From: Candidatus Collierbacteria bacterium GW2011_GWC2_44_18
GTDB lineage: Bacteria; Patescibacteriota; Microgenomatia; UBA1400; MFAQ01
Direction of reading: 5' to 3'
Length of the DNA stretch: 41,697 nucleotides
Assembly (NCBI GenBank): GCA_001000865.1
Contig: LCIE01000010.1
Location: 1-41,697 of the forward strand
Part shown: piece after piece, positions 1 through 8,813 of the stretch
Numbering within the stretch: position 1 is the first letter of the stretch
How the letters are laid out: each line of letters opens with the position of its first letter
Made by a program: the position numbers and the translations under genes
Notes under the pieces: model-generated
The model's input: the letters and a program-made list of their open reading frames with translations, nothing else
The model's database searches: none
What the model was told of the DNA's origin: nothing

Positions 1-1
1 A

Positions 2-1641
2 TCCAGCTATTTGCAGATTAATGACAGATACGTGAGAACCCTGTTTGTTTCGGGATACCCATATGTAGCTTCAACTGGCTGGCTCAATAACCTGATCAAT
101 TTTAATCATGATATTGATATCAGCTATCACATTGAACAAGTTGATCCACTCATCGCCCTACCCAAACTCAACAGAAAAATAACTGAACTTGAGTCAACCA
201 AGCGTACCATGCTCAAAGAGGGACGGGTCATCGGAAGCGAGATCACTGATCCGCTCGAATCTGCCATGGAACTCAAAGACAAAATTCAGCGCGGAATGGA
301 AAAACTCTTCCAAATCTCTATCTACATGACAATTAGTGCTGATAGTCTGAGCGAACTCAACAAAAACACCAAGTTACTCGAAACCGTGATGCAGACACGA
401 CTGTTCTACATTAAGCCTGCCACCTTCCAACAAATTGAAGCAAATCCATTCTGCCAAGATCTGAAAACAAACTTGCACAGAAAAGAAACTTGGATAGCTC
501 TAGTGCAGCGCTTACTTTCCCCTTTGTTTCATTTGAACTGGTGCAAGAGTCAGGCATATTGTACGGAATCAATAAATCGAATAACTCGCTCGTTATCATT
601 GACCGTTTTAGCTTAAACAATGCCAACTCAATTATTTTTGCTCAATCGGGATCTGGTAAAAGCTACACTGCTAAAGTTGAAATTTTGCGCCACCTCATGC
701 AAGGCACGAAAGTTATCATCATTGACCCAGAGCGTGAGTACAAACAACTAGCTAAGAGTGTTGACGGTACATATATCAAACTTTCGAGCTCATCCAAAGA
801 GAAAATTAATCCTTTCCAGTTTTCAGAGCACTCAGTTACCCAAGAAAATAACTTATCTGAACATATCCAAGATTTAACCGAGCTCATATCTCTTATGGTT
901 GGTAGCTTAACCTCAGAAGAGCGAGCATCTGTTGACCGCGCCCTTCTGGTGACCTACAAAGAAGCCAAGCTGACTCCACGCAAAAATGCAAAAAGGTCAA
1001 AAGCTGTTGAGTATCCGCTCCTTAAAGATTTCTATAAAAACCTCAAAGTCATGAAGCATAAAGATTTATGCGACAGACTCGAGCGGTTCGTCAAAGGCTC
1101 ACTTTCAACCGTTTTTGATTCCCAGACCAATATTAAGCTCGATAATCGCCTGATTGTCTTTGACATCAAAGACTTAAACGAATCTATCAGGTCAATCATG
1201 ATGATGGTGGTTGCGAACTTCGTTAACAATGAGGTGAAACAAAACCCACAAAAGAGAATGCTCGTGATCGATGAGGGTTGGATGCTCCTTCAAGAACCAG
1301 AGAGTGCCAGGTTTATCTCAGGCCTAGTACGCCGAGCTAGAAAATATTATCTAGGTGTCACGATCATTACTCAACAAGCCAATGACTTTCTGAACCAGGA
1401 ATACGGTAAAGCCATCGCCAGTCAGTCGTCACTCAGAGTCCTCATGCGCCAAGATACGACCACGATCAAAAAGGTTGCCGAAGAATTTCATCTTTCTGCC
1501 TATGAGCAACATTATCTTTTAACTTGTGATCGAGGAGAGGCATTGCTTATCGCTGACCAGAACCATGTAGCGGTCAAAGTGGTCGCATCGGACGAAGAAC
1601 ACCCACTTCTGACCACCGACCCACGGGAAGTCTACATTTAG
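2..1641 (+). pseudogene. VirB4/TraC-type conjugative T4SS ATPase, 5' partial and apparently frameshifted
   Basis: ORF 11-616 (frame 2) matches a VirB4 middle region. ORF 490-1641 (frame 1) carries RNLDSSSAALTFPF, Walker A (FAQSGSGKSYTAK) and Walker B (RMLVIDEGWML). Frame 1 upstream of 490 reads SILPRSENKLAQKRNLDSSS. Adding one A to the A-run at 442-444 joins the frames as QQIEAKSILPRSENKLAQKRNLD. The reading frame is open to the window edge. Confidence 0.85.
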
Positions 1642-1643
1642 CT

Positions 1644-2258
1644 ATGAATCCAAAACTGGTGTTGACTCTCTGGTCGTTTCGCAAAGAGCTCAAATTTGTC
1701 CTGTTAGCTTTCCTCACCATCCTCATGCTCCCTGTCATAGCGGTCATTCTACTGACTCAGGTGGGTATAAATATCATCTCTGATAGGTTAGTAGATCAAA
1801 ATCCAACTAATCAAAGCATCCAGATCAAAGATCCCACCACGGGTGAAGTCACTACAGAAATTCACCCGACAGTTGTTTGGCCAACCAAGGGCGTAATTAC
1901 TCTTGAATTTGCACAGTCTAGCATGTACCAAGTCTTCCACACAGGGATTGATCTGGCCAGTAAACTGGATGAACCAGTCAATCCTGCCATGGATGGAACT
2001 GTGATTTATGCAGGAGAGATCTTTTGGGGATATGGTAAACATGTGATTGTTGATCATGGTAATAATGTCGCCACCATCTATGCCCACTTAAATAAGATTT
2101 ATGTCTTTAAAGGCCAAAAGGTGACCACTAGTGATGTGATTGGTGGCCAAGGTCAAACTGGCTGGGCAACAGGCGTACATCTCCACTTTCAAGTCAATGT
2201 ATACGGAATACCAGTGAATCCGAGAGTATTCTTAGACAGTCAAACGAGTAATATATAA
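1644..2258 (+). CDS. Membrane-anchored M23 (LytM-like) peptidase, probably T4SS-associated
   Basis: N-terminal hydrophobic segment; FHTGIDLA and HLHFQV M23 zinc motifs; starts 3 nt after the VirB4 stop. Confidence 0.85.
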   Translation: MNPKLVLTLWSFRKELKFVLLAFLTILMLPVIAVILLTQVGINIISDRLVDQNPTNQSIQIKDPTTGEVTTEIHPTVVWPTKGVITLEFAQSSMYQVFHTGIDLASKLDEPVNPAMDGTVIYAGEIFWGYGKHVIVDHGNNVATIYAHLNKIYVFKGQKVTTSDVIGGQGQTGWATGVHLHFQVNVYGIPVNPRVFLDSQTSNI

Positions 2259-2343
2259 ATATGAGTAAGACTAGGTCAATAATACGGTTGAAATTAAAAA
2301 GTTTTTTGATTGGGAAAACAACTTAGTTACCGCCTTCACTTAT

Positions 2344-3165
2344 TTGAGTTACGACACTAAGAACCCAGGCGACATATTTGAACAGACTAGGATATCGGCA
2401 GATTTAGCTTTGTTAGTGGATGTATTAACGATAGCAACAAATCAAGACGTTAATACATCTGTTGTCATTTCTACAGAACCAGTCATAGATAGCTTTGTGG
2501 GTGGAGTTACCTATAAATCAAAATCTGTAGATAATTTTTCAGGAGAAACACGAGGATTAAAACACCAATCAAACGCCAGTTGTCTTAATGGGAATGATCC
2601 GATACGAATTGATGACAATTCCTCCTTACAGCTATCAAATGAGGCTCTTGAAGAGATTTACAGCATACTCTCGCGAGTATCCGCAGTTAATAAATACTCA
2701 AATACAACCAAAAAGCTTATTAATTACTGGAGGAAAGGAGTTGATTTAGATCACCTTCAGTTTGTTGATGAAAGTTTCTTGTCTTTTTATAAAATAATCG
2801 AATACATCTCAAAAAGAGCTAATTTACATAACAAAGATATTCCAACAAGATTCCATAAAACAAGTTCATTAAAGATGGCCTACAAATTTGCTGTAGGCGC
2901 TAAACTTAAAAGACCAACTAAGGCTCAGCACGAAATGTTGTCAGATTTTATTGATATAAGAAATAATTGGGATATTGCACACTCGAAAATTCGACCTTTG
3001 CCAAACAATAACACGAGCAACCTATTTTACTCATATATGGATGATGCAAGGGAATATCACAGTCATATTTGTCAAATTACCAGAATGACTTTGCTTCGTG
3101 AGCTTGGAGTAAAAGGCTTATCACTGGTAAATGATGGTGGTTTGTACAGCTTAAATCTAGATTAA
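2344..3165 (+). CDS. HEPN-like domain protein (candidate RNase); start uncertain
   Basis: RNNWDIAH fits the HEPN R-x(4-6)-H motif in a helical C-terminal region. The frame is open upstream to 2275 (VNNTVEIKKFFDWENNLVTAFTYL) without a clear start. Confidence 0.5.
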   Translation: MSYDTKNPGDIFEQTRISADLALLVDVLTIATNQDVNTSVVISTEPVIDSFVGGVTYKSKSVDNFSGETRGLKHQSNASCLNGNDPIRIDDNSSLQLSNEALEEIYSILSRVSAVNKYSNTTKKLINYWRKGVDLDHLQFVDESFLSFYKIIEYISKRANLHNKDIPTRFHKTSSLKMAYKFAVGAKLKRPTKAQHEMLSDFIDIRNNWDIAHSKIRPLPNNNTSNLFYSYMDDAREYHSHICQITRMTLLRELGVKGLSLVNDGGLYSLNLD

Positions 3166-3197
3166 AAATTAATACTTAGAGTAATATTATCTATAAC

Positions 3198-3210
3198 GTA
3201 ATATAATTAC
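3198..3210 (+). promoter_or_regulatory. Promoter/possible operator of the XRE gene: GTAAT-ATA-ATTAC containing TATAAT
   Basis: TATAAT at 3202-3207, 6 nt before the ATG at 3214; inverted GTAAT/ATTAC arms. Confidence 0.5.
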
Positions 3211-3213
3211 ATT

Positions 3214-3417
3214 ATGTCGCCAGAAAAAATTGGTAAAAAACTAAAAGAAGCGAGAAAGAGGCTTGGATTAAAGCAAGTTGATGTGGCTGAGAAAGCGGGT
3301 ATTAGTGTTAATTACTACGCTAGAATCGAACGAAATGAGGAAAATACTACAGTCGAAACCTTGAAACAAATCTTGAAGGCTTTAAAGATCAAATCCTCAG
3401 AGGTGCTTACTTTTTAA
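3214..3417 (+). CDS. XRE-family HTH transcriptional regulator
   Basis: KLKEARKRLGLKQVDVAEKAGISVNYYARIERNEENTTVETLKQILKAL is a canonical HTH_3 pattern. Confidence 0.93.
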   Translation: MSPEKIGKKLKEARKRLGLKQVDVAEKAGISVNYYARIERNEENTTVETLKQILKALKIKSSEVLTF

Positions 3418-3644
3418 TCTTTTTTCAAGATTACTGGATCGATTTTACCGTTTTTCTCATCTTCGACAATTTTGTGAGCTGCCATATGGGCTAAAGCAGC
3501 CTTTTCTTCTAAGTGTTTTACAGCATCTTCACGGGTACATGGCTTATTTTCTGCCTTAAGGAATCGAATGGTTGTTTCAATATCCTGCTCGGTGATATGG
3601 TAGCCTACGTTTTGCGTCATATGGTCGAAGTATAGCACTTTCAT
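3414..3644 (-). CDS. Small hypothetical protein (76 aa), coupled to the HKD gene
   Basis: Start overlaps the stop of the upstream HKD ORF by 4 nt (3641-3644). Confidence 0.7.
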   Translation of the reverse strand: MKVLYFDHMTQNVGYHITEQDIETTIRFLKAENKPCTREDAVKHLEEKAALAHMAAHKIVEDEKNGKIDPVILKKD

Positions 3645-4087
3645 ATGTATCTCCCAAAATTCAAATAATTAAACATCTCTACGGCGAAGCCGCCGCCATC
3701 TAGGCGGCGCATGATTTCTCTGCTACGTATTTGCGACAAAATATTCAAACTACCCTCCCAAAGGATTTTTCTGTCAATTATTGCTAGCTTGCGGTGATGA
3801 TTACCAGTACACAAAAATACTTGTATCCCTAGGGCTTCCATTGCCTCAATTTCCCTTTCTGACTGCATTTCGTACCCATCACTATGATCATTAGGATCTC
3901 TAGTAATAATGTAGAGTTTAACGCCTCTTGCATGAGCACTTCTTAGGTAAGGCCAGAGCGTTTTCATTCTACTGGAGGTAACAAATGGACTTTCGACAAT
4001 AATTTCCTCTCTAGCCAGATCAATATCCCTCAGGAAAGCTTTGTAAAACGTCTTCTCATCATGGAGCGCGGTAGTGAAGTTATTCAT
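3641..4087 (-). CDS. PLD-like protein with a single HKD motif
   Basis: HRKLAIIDRKILWEGSLN fits HxKx4D...GSxN. Confidence 0.85.
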   Translation of the reverse strand: MNNFTTALHDEKTFYKAFLRDIDLAREEIIVESPFVTSSRMKTLWPYLRSAHARGVKLYIITRDPNDHSDGYEMQSEREIEAMEALGIQVFLCTGNHHRKLAIIDRKILWEGSLNILSQIRSREIMRRLDGGGFAVEMFNYLNFGRYI

Positions 4088-4343
4088 TCTCCACCTCCAT
4101 GTTGTCGATAAAGACGATTTTGCCGTTTACCTCTTGGATACCAAGTTCTTGAAGTTTATAATACGTCTTGATCACACTGTCGAAAATGGGTTCCACCTGT
4201 GGTGCAGTGGGCTCACCTCAAAGAAGTTTCGCCCAGATTTCTGGGATATCGCCCGTGCATGGAGTTCCCGAGGATGTTTTAAAAAATCGAATCAGAAAAG
4301 TACAAGCTGCATTAGTCGACTCAGAATGGTATCTCAGGGAGAC

Positions 4344-5606
4344 CTAGGTCGTAAGGGTGCTTTGATGGCGGAAATGGAGTTTTTTTATTTGCTCCAGCTT
4401 AGAACTTAGTTCCTCTTGGAGGTCTTGGGGGTTGATTCCTTCTTGGTAACGATAACCGGGGTAATTTTTTTTAACTCCGATAATAGCGGCCTCGGCTTCT
4501 TCCAGAACCTGAATAACCCCGTCTTGAACTGCGGGTATAAGCCCAGAGCCAATGTTAATTCCCCATTCATCCCTCAAAATTCCAAAGGTCCAAGTAAGTC
4601 CGGCTACACCATGCTCTCCCCATTGGGGACGAAAAACTTTGCCCAGAAACCATTCAACGAAAAACAGTACCTGATTGTCTTTACCATCAACTGTTATAAT
4701 TTTCGTTTTAGTGCAGATGATCGGAAGTTTAATGTGTCTTCGAAACAAGTCAACGAAACGGGCTTGAAAAGCGTCTTTGTCGACTATTCTCATGGCTCCA
4801 TCTTGAAACCGTACCGCATCTCCAAAGATATCCACAAAATGGAGAATCGTCCTACCTCTGGCAATGGCCACTTCTATATCCTGAGGATTGTTCTCTTTCT
4901 TTAGAGATTCGGCCTGGTGTGCGAAGTCTTCTTCACGCCATATATCTTCATGAAGTCCGACTACGCCAATAATAAATCGAACATCTTCAGCTTCAAAAAC
5001 TATTTTTCGCCCATTATGGGTAATGAAGGTTTTTCCTTCAAGATGCTTACCGATGATTTCACGGTAAATGATTTCATGATCCGGATCAATTTGGGCGTTA
5101 AGGGAACCAAGTAGCTTACCAATATCATGGGTTCTACCAACAAACTCCATAAGATTTATTTGTCTTGTAGTTAACAACACATTCTCTCCTTTGATGACTT
5201 GTTTGGTGTTTTCAAAAAAATCTACAATAGATTTACCCGTTCTATCAAGATGGAAAAATAACCAGGGAGATTCACCAAGATTATTTATGAATTTGAGAGC
5301 GTCCGCTTGTTTTTCAGCCGGTAATGTCTGGACCATGTCCAAAGCGATTTGCTTGACTTCTTCCACTAACTGTAAATCATACGAGCGTTGATCATTATTC
5401 TGATCTTTTTCTGTCAAGACATAGTCAAGTCTCAGAACTGCCCGGAGCATTTGCTGTCGGGCTTCGACGTTTTTGGGGTCTGACTGAAGAATGCTCAATC
5501 TTTCGTTTACCGTCGGGGAAGATTGAAGAACTTCTCGATAAGCGTTTTCACCTAAGCTGAGATATTTGACTTCATACTTAAAATTATTTTCAAACTCTAT
5601 GTTCAT
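4344..5606 (-). CDS. HD-domain protein (possible phosphohydrolase)
   Basis: GRTHDIGKLLG and VGLHEDIW fit HD-type metal-binding motifs; TATAAT 6 nt before the ATG. Confidence 0.7.
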   Translation of the reverse strand: MNIEFENNFKYEVKYLSLGENAYREVLQSSPTVNERLSILQSDPKNVEARQQMLRAVLRLDYVLTEKDQNNDQRSYDLQLVEEVKQIALDMVQTLPAEKQADALKFINNLGESPWLFFHLDRTGKSIVDFFENTKQVIKGENVLLTTRQINLMEFVGRTHDIGKLLGSLNAQIDPDHEIIYREIIGKHLEGKTFITHNGRKIVFEAEDVRFIIGVVGLHEDIWREEDFAHQAESLKKENNPQDIEVAIARGRTILHFVDIFGDAVRFQDGAMRIVDKDAFQARFVDLFRRHIKLPIICTKTKIITVDGKDNQVLFFVEWFLGKVFRPQWGEHGVAGLTWTFGILRDEWGINIGSGLIPAVQDGVIQVLEEAEAAIIGVKKNYPGYRYQEGINPQDLQEELSSKLEQIKKLHFRHQSTLTT

Positions 5607-5637
5607 AGATTAATTATATGACTAGTTTGCATTTAAA

Positions 5638-5658
5638 AGCCCCACGATTGGTGGGGCT
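5638..5658 (-). terminator. Rho-independent-like terminator
   Basis: AGCCCCAC-gattg-GTGGGGCT, an 8-bp stem followed by TTTT on the minus strand, just downstream of the PLD gene. Confidence 0.7.
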
Positions 5659-5666
5659 AGTTAAGA

Positions 5667-6812
5667 TTATTGTGTAGTGCATGAATTGCCTTGAATCACC
5701 CGAGACATCGACTTCATTCTCTGAAACTCTTTTTCATAAGCGGCAGCTAGGGAAGGATCATGAATAATGAGAAGATTTTCGTCATTCTCCTGATCGGCAC
5801 TATCAGAAAAATTGAATGATCCTGTAATGACGATTTGACCGTCAATAATAATCACCTTGTGATGAAAAGTACGGGGATTCCCGTCTAGGGTTATTTCGGC
5901 TCCCTGAAGGAGTAAAGGGAGACACTGTGAATATTGACTTGCGGCTCCTCGAGTTTCAAATATACCAACAATACCGACACCTCGACGCAAGTCGTCAATC
6001 ATAGCTTGTCCGAGTCCGTTGTGGGTGAAGGAAAAGACCATAAAATGAACATAGTTTTGGGCTGAACTGATCTCAGAAATAATATGTTCCATGACATGAT
6101 CTTCTGGGGCAAAATAGTTTTCGACCTTGACACCATTGATGACGAAGACAGGATAAGGTGTGTCGGCCGGAGATGTGGTGCCAAATTGGCTTCCATTCAT
6201 CTCTTCAAATTCAATGGTGTAGTTTTGGGCCGCCTCTGATGAACAGAAGTAAAGAGCGTTTTCGTTGTTGCGGTAAGCGGCGTTGATACTGATATTAAAA
6301 GAGCCGGTCCAGATACATTGGCCATCAAAGATAAAAAATTTATTGTGCATGAAAGCTGATCGTTCATCCGGAATCGCTTGGATACCGGCATTCTTTAGTT
6401 CACTGATTTGAAGATCTGGATCTGTAAATTCATTATCGTAAACAACGCGAACCCTGACTCCGCGCCCCTGTGCGGCTATTAGAGCTTGAACGACATTCTC
6501 CAGATTGAATTCATAGACTGCCAAGTCGATTGAGGTGTCAGCTTGATTGATTTTTTCGATCAGAACAGATTCGATACCTCCAGTGAAGTTATCGTCAAAG
6601 GGTATTTTGGGGTTCGTAAAATAGACCTCGTACCAACTGGCTTGGGTTTCGTGAACAGGAGTGTTGGTGGCTCCCAGAACAACCGGAGTCGGAGATGAGA
6701 AATCCGGAACTACCCGGCCTGATGGTGAGGATGTTAGGGCGTAATAGACAGCGACGAAGATCAGTACCAGAAAAGGGTAGAGCCACTGGTGTTTAGTGTG
6801 CTGTTTGGGCAT
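5667..6812 (-). CDS. Membrane-anchored or secreted PLD-family protein with two HKD motifs
   Basis: HNKFFIFDGQCIWTGSFN and HHKVIIIDGQIVITGSFN; N-terminal TM/signal segment. Confidence 0.9.
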   Translation of the reverse strand: MPKQHTKHQWLYPFLVLIFVAVYYALTSSPSGRVVPDFSSPTPVVLGATNTPVHETQASWYEVYFTNPKIPFDDNFTGGIESVLIEKINQADTSIDLAVYEFNLENVVQALIAAQGRGVRVRVVYDNEFTDPDLQISELKNAGIQAIPDERSAFMHNKFFIFDGQCIWTGSFNISINAAYRNNENALYFCSSEAAQNYTIEFEEMNGSQFGTTSPADTPYPVFVINGVKVENYFAPEDHVMEHIISEISSAQNYVHFMVFSFTHNGLGQAMIDDLRRGVGIVGIFETRGAASQYSQCLPLLLQGAEITLDGNPRTFHHKVIIIDGQIVITGSFNFSDSADQENDENLLIIHDPSLAAAYEKEFQRMKSMSRVIQGNSCTTQ

Positions 6813-6833
6813 ATTTGGCCTCCAATTTTGATG

Positions 6834-6917
6834 TTATATCTTCGAATAATATTTGCTCGCCTGCGAATCGTCTAAATTACTAGTTAATGTTTCGTCCTCA
6901 AGAAAATGAAGATCCAT
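6834..6917 (-). CDS. Candidate 27-aa small ORF upstream of the PLD gene
   Basis: MDLHFLEDETLTSNLDDSQASKYYSKI, preceded by AAGGAGACACT (SD-like); TTGTTATAATG upstream. Confidence 0.4.
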   Translation of the reverse strand: MDLHFLEDETLTSNLDDSQASKYYSKI

Positions 6918-6995
6918 AGTGTCTCCTTATGTTTTATTAAAGATCTGTAGCATTATAACAAGGAAGACAGACAACTGAGTGAGGTGTGTAGGATT

Positions 6996-7529
6996 TTAAC
7001 GATAATTTGGGTGGAGTCGTTGACGGAGCCAAGTTAGCAGAAAGTAGTCGGCTCCAATATAACCGGCGATACGCCAACCCAGTATGAGAAAAATAGAAAC
7101 TAGAAAGAGCATGGGGTTGGTGGAGGCACTGCCGGCCATCATAAAGTTCCAGTTCATGAGGGCACCAAAGAAAGCGGCCACCCCGACAAAAGCGCCTATT
7201 ATTAAAGCAATGCCGACCATGGTCTCACCACAGGCGACCAGCTTAGCAAACCAGGAATGTGCTTGAGCGTCTAGCATAAATTGCAGGAAGGATCTATACC
7301 AATCATAGGTAATAGCTCCCTTACCGTCTGAGACAATCACTGCCCTTGCCCAATATCCCTTGAGGGCTTCTCCGGTTACCATCCAAGCAGGGCTAAGTAG
7401 TTTGTGGTAGCCACTGGTTAACCATTCCCAACCAAGCCATAAGCGCAAGGGAAGAAAAAGTAAGGAGGCCCATTTTTGAAAAAATATAGGGAGAACTGTC
7501 GGCTGATCTTGTCTCTCTTTTGTTTTCAT
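6996..7529 (-). CDS. DoxX-family membrane protein
   Basis: Four hydrophobic segments; RLWLGWEWLTSGYHKL and GETMVGIALIIGAFVGVAAFFGALMNWNFMMAGS pattern. Confidence 0.8.
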   Translation of the reverse strand: MKTKERQDQPTVLPIFFQKWASLLFLPLRLWLGWEWLTSGYHKLLSPAWMVTGEALKGYWARAVIVSDGKGAITYDWYRSFLQFMLDAQAHSWFAKLVACGETMVGIALIIGAFVGVAAFFGALMNWNFMMAGSASTNPMLFLVSIFLILGWRIAGYIGADYFLLTWLRQRLHPNYR

Positions 7530-7603
7530 ATTGGATAGGTATTTGGTAGATACATTTAGTATACAGATTTATAATGTATACGGCGTAAGTGTATAATGGA
7601 CAC

Positions 7604-8278
7604 ATGAAGGATAAATATGACGTGACAAAGTACGATAGACCGTCTGTAACAGTAGACGTTTTGCTTTTTACAGTTGAAGCCGGAGAATTGAAGATATTGC
7701 TGGTAAAAAGAAATGAGACGCCATTTGAAGACTCATGGGCCCTACCTGGAGGATTTGTAAGAATGGATGAATCTCTGGATGAAGCGGCCAATAGAGAGCT
7801 ATCAGAGGAAACCGGGGTAAAGAATCTATACCTGGAACAGCTTTACACCTTTGGTAATCCCAAAAGAGACCCTAGAACTAGAGTTATCACCGTTACCTAT
7901 ATGGCTCTGGTCTCAAACACCGAGTGGAAATTTAAATCAACGGGGGACGCTAAGGAAGCAAAGTTTTTCGCAGTTGATAAGCTTCCAAAACTTGCTTTCG
8001 ACCATACGGAGATATCAAAATATGGCGTGCAAAGACTTCGAAATAAGTTGGGTTATACCAATATTGTTCTTGGTTTGTTGCCGGGATCGTTTACTCTTAC
8101 AGACCTCCAAAAAGTTTATGAAATAATTCTAAAAACGTCACTAGACAAGAGAAACTTTAGAAAGAAAATTCTTTCTACAGGCTTAATTGTGGCTTCAGGA
8201 AAAAAACTGGAGGGTATTGCTCACAGACCGGCGATGCTCTATTGTTTCAAGAACAAAAAAGTGGTCATCACCGACTAA
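7604..8278 (+). CDS. NUDIX hydrolase fused to an NrtR-like winged-helix domain
   Basis: NUDIX box ALPGGFVRMDESLDEAANRELSEETGV; C-terminal LLPGSFTLTDLQKVYEIILKTSLDKRNFRKKIL. Preferred start ATG 7604 (ORF track gives 7589). Confidence 0.88.
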   Translation: MKDKYDVTKYDRPSVTVDVLLFTVEAGELKILLVKRNETPFEDSWALPGGFVRMDESLDEAANRELSEETGVKNLYLEQLYTFGNPKRDPRTRVITVTYMALVSNTEWKFKSTGDAKEAKFFAVDKLPKLAFDHTEISKYGVQRLRNKLGYTNIVLGLLPGSFTLTDLQKVYEIILKTSLDKRNFRKKILSTGLIVASGKKLEGIAHRPAMLYCFKNKKVVITD

Positions 8279-8808
8279 CGGACAAAGACCTTCTCCTTGC
8301 GAACAATCTTCTTGGGGCCCTTTTTGACCTTTTTGACTTTAACTACTTCAACCTTGGGGGCATTTTTAACCTTTACTGTTTCGGGACGCACCTTTTCTGC
8401 CTTCTCATCATCTTCGGTTTTCTCAATAATGCCTTCAGATGGAACTTCAGTTTCAGCCTTTTGGCCTTTTTTAACAAAAACATCCTTAATCTTAGTAGCC
8501 TTTTTACCTAGAAGATCTCTAAGGTAGTAGAGTTTGGCACGTCTGACCTTCCCTTTTTTGACGATTTCGATGCCGGTAATGGTGGGGGTGTTGATGGGAA
8601 GAATTTTCTCGACACCTACTCCTCCGGTGGCGATTTTGCGTACAATGAAGTTTTTGCCAGCGCCGGTACCACGAATGGCAATGACAATGCCTTGGAAGAT
8701 TTGAATACGGGTTTTTTCGCCTTCTTTGACGGCTAGGGACACTTTAAGTGTGTCTCCCACGCCAAAGCTGATTTTATCCTGCCATTTGATTTGATTTGCC
8801 ATAGGCAC
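8275..8808 (-). CDS. rplS: 50S ribosomal protein L19 with a Lys-rich C-terminal extension
   Basis: GDTLKVSLAVKEGEKTRIQIFQGIVIAIRGTGAGKNFIVRKIATGGVGVEKILPINTP...KKGKVRRAKLYYLRDLLGKKA. Confidence 0.97.
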   Translation of the reverse strand: MPMANQIKWQDKISFGVGDTLKVSLAVKEGEKTRIQIFQGIVIAIRGTGAGKNFIVRKIATGGVGVEKILPINTPTITGIEIVKKGKVRRAKLYYLRDLLGKKATKIKDVFVKKGQKAETEVPSEGIIEKTEDDEKAEKVRPETVKVKNAPKVEVVKVKKVKKGPKKIVRKEKVFVR

Positions 8809-8813
8809 TTATT

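Noticed and set aside
2344-3417. Firm call of a HEPN/MNT toxin-antitoxin pair
   Set aside because: The neighbour is an XRE regulator, not an MNT nucleotidyltransferase. Only a candidate relationship is supported.
4218-4220. In-frame TGA after the HD gene as recoded Gly (SR1/Gracilibacteria code) or selenocysteine
   Set aside because: gatA ends in TGA exactly overlapping the gatB start, so TGA is a stop here. A TAG also precedes the segment, and no SECIS-like context was recognised.
4074-4409. 111-aa plus ORF opposite the HD-HKD junction
   Set aside because: Antisense to the continued HD reading frame; no start context or recognisable motif.
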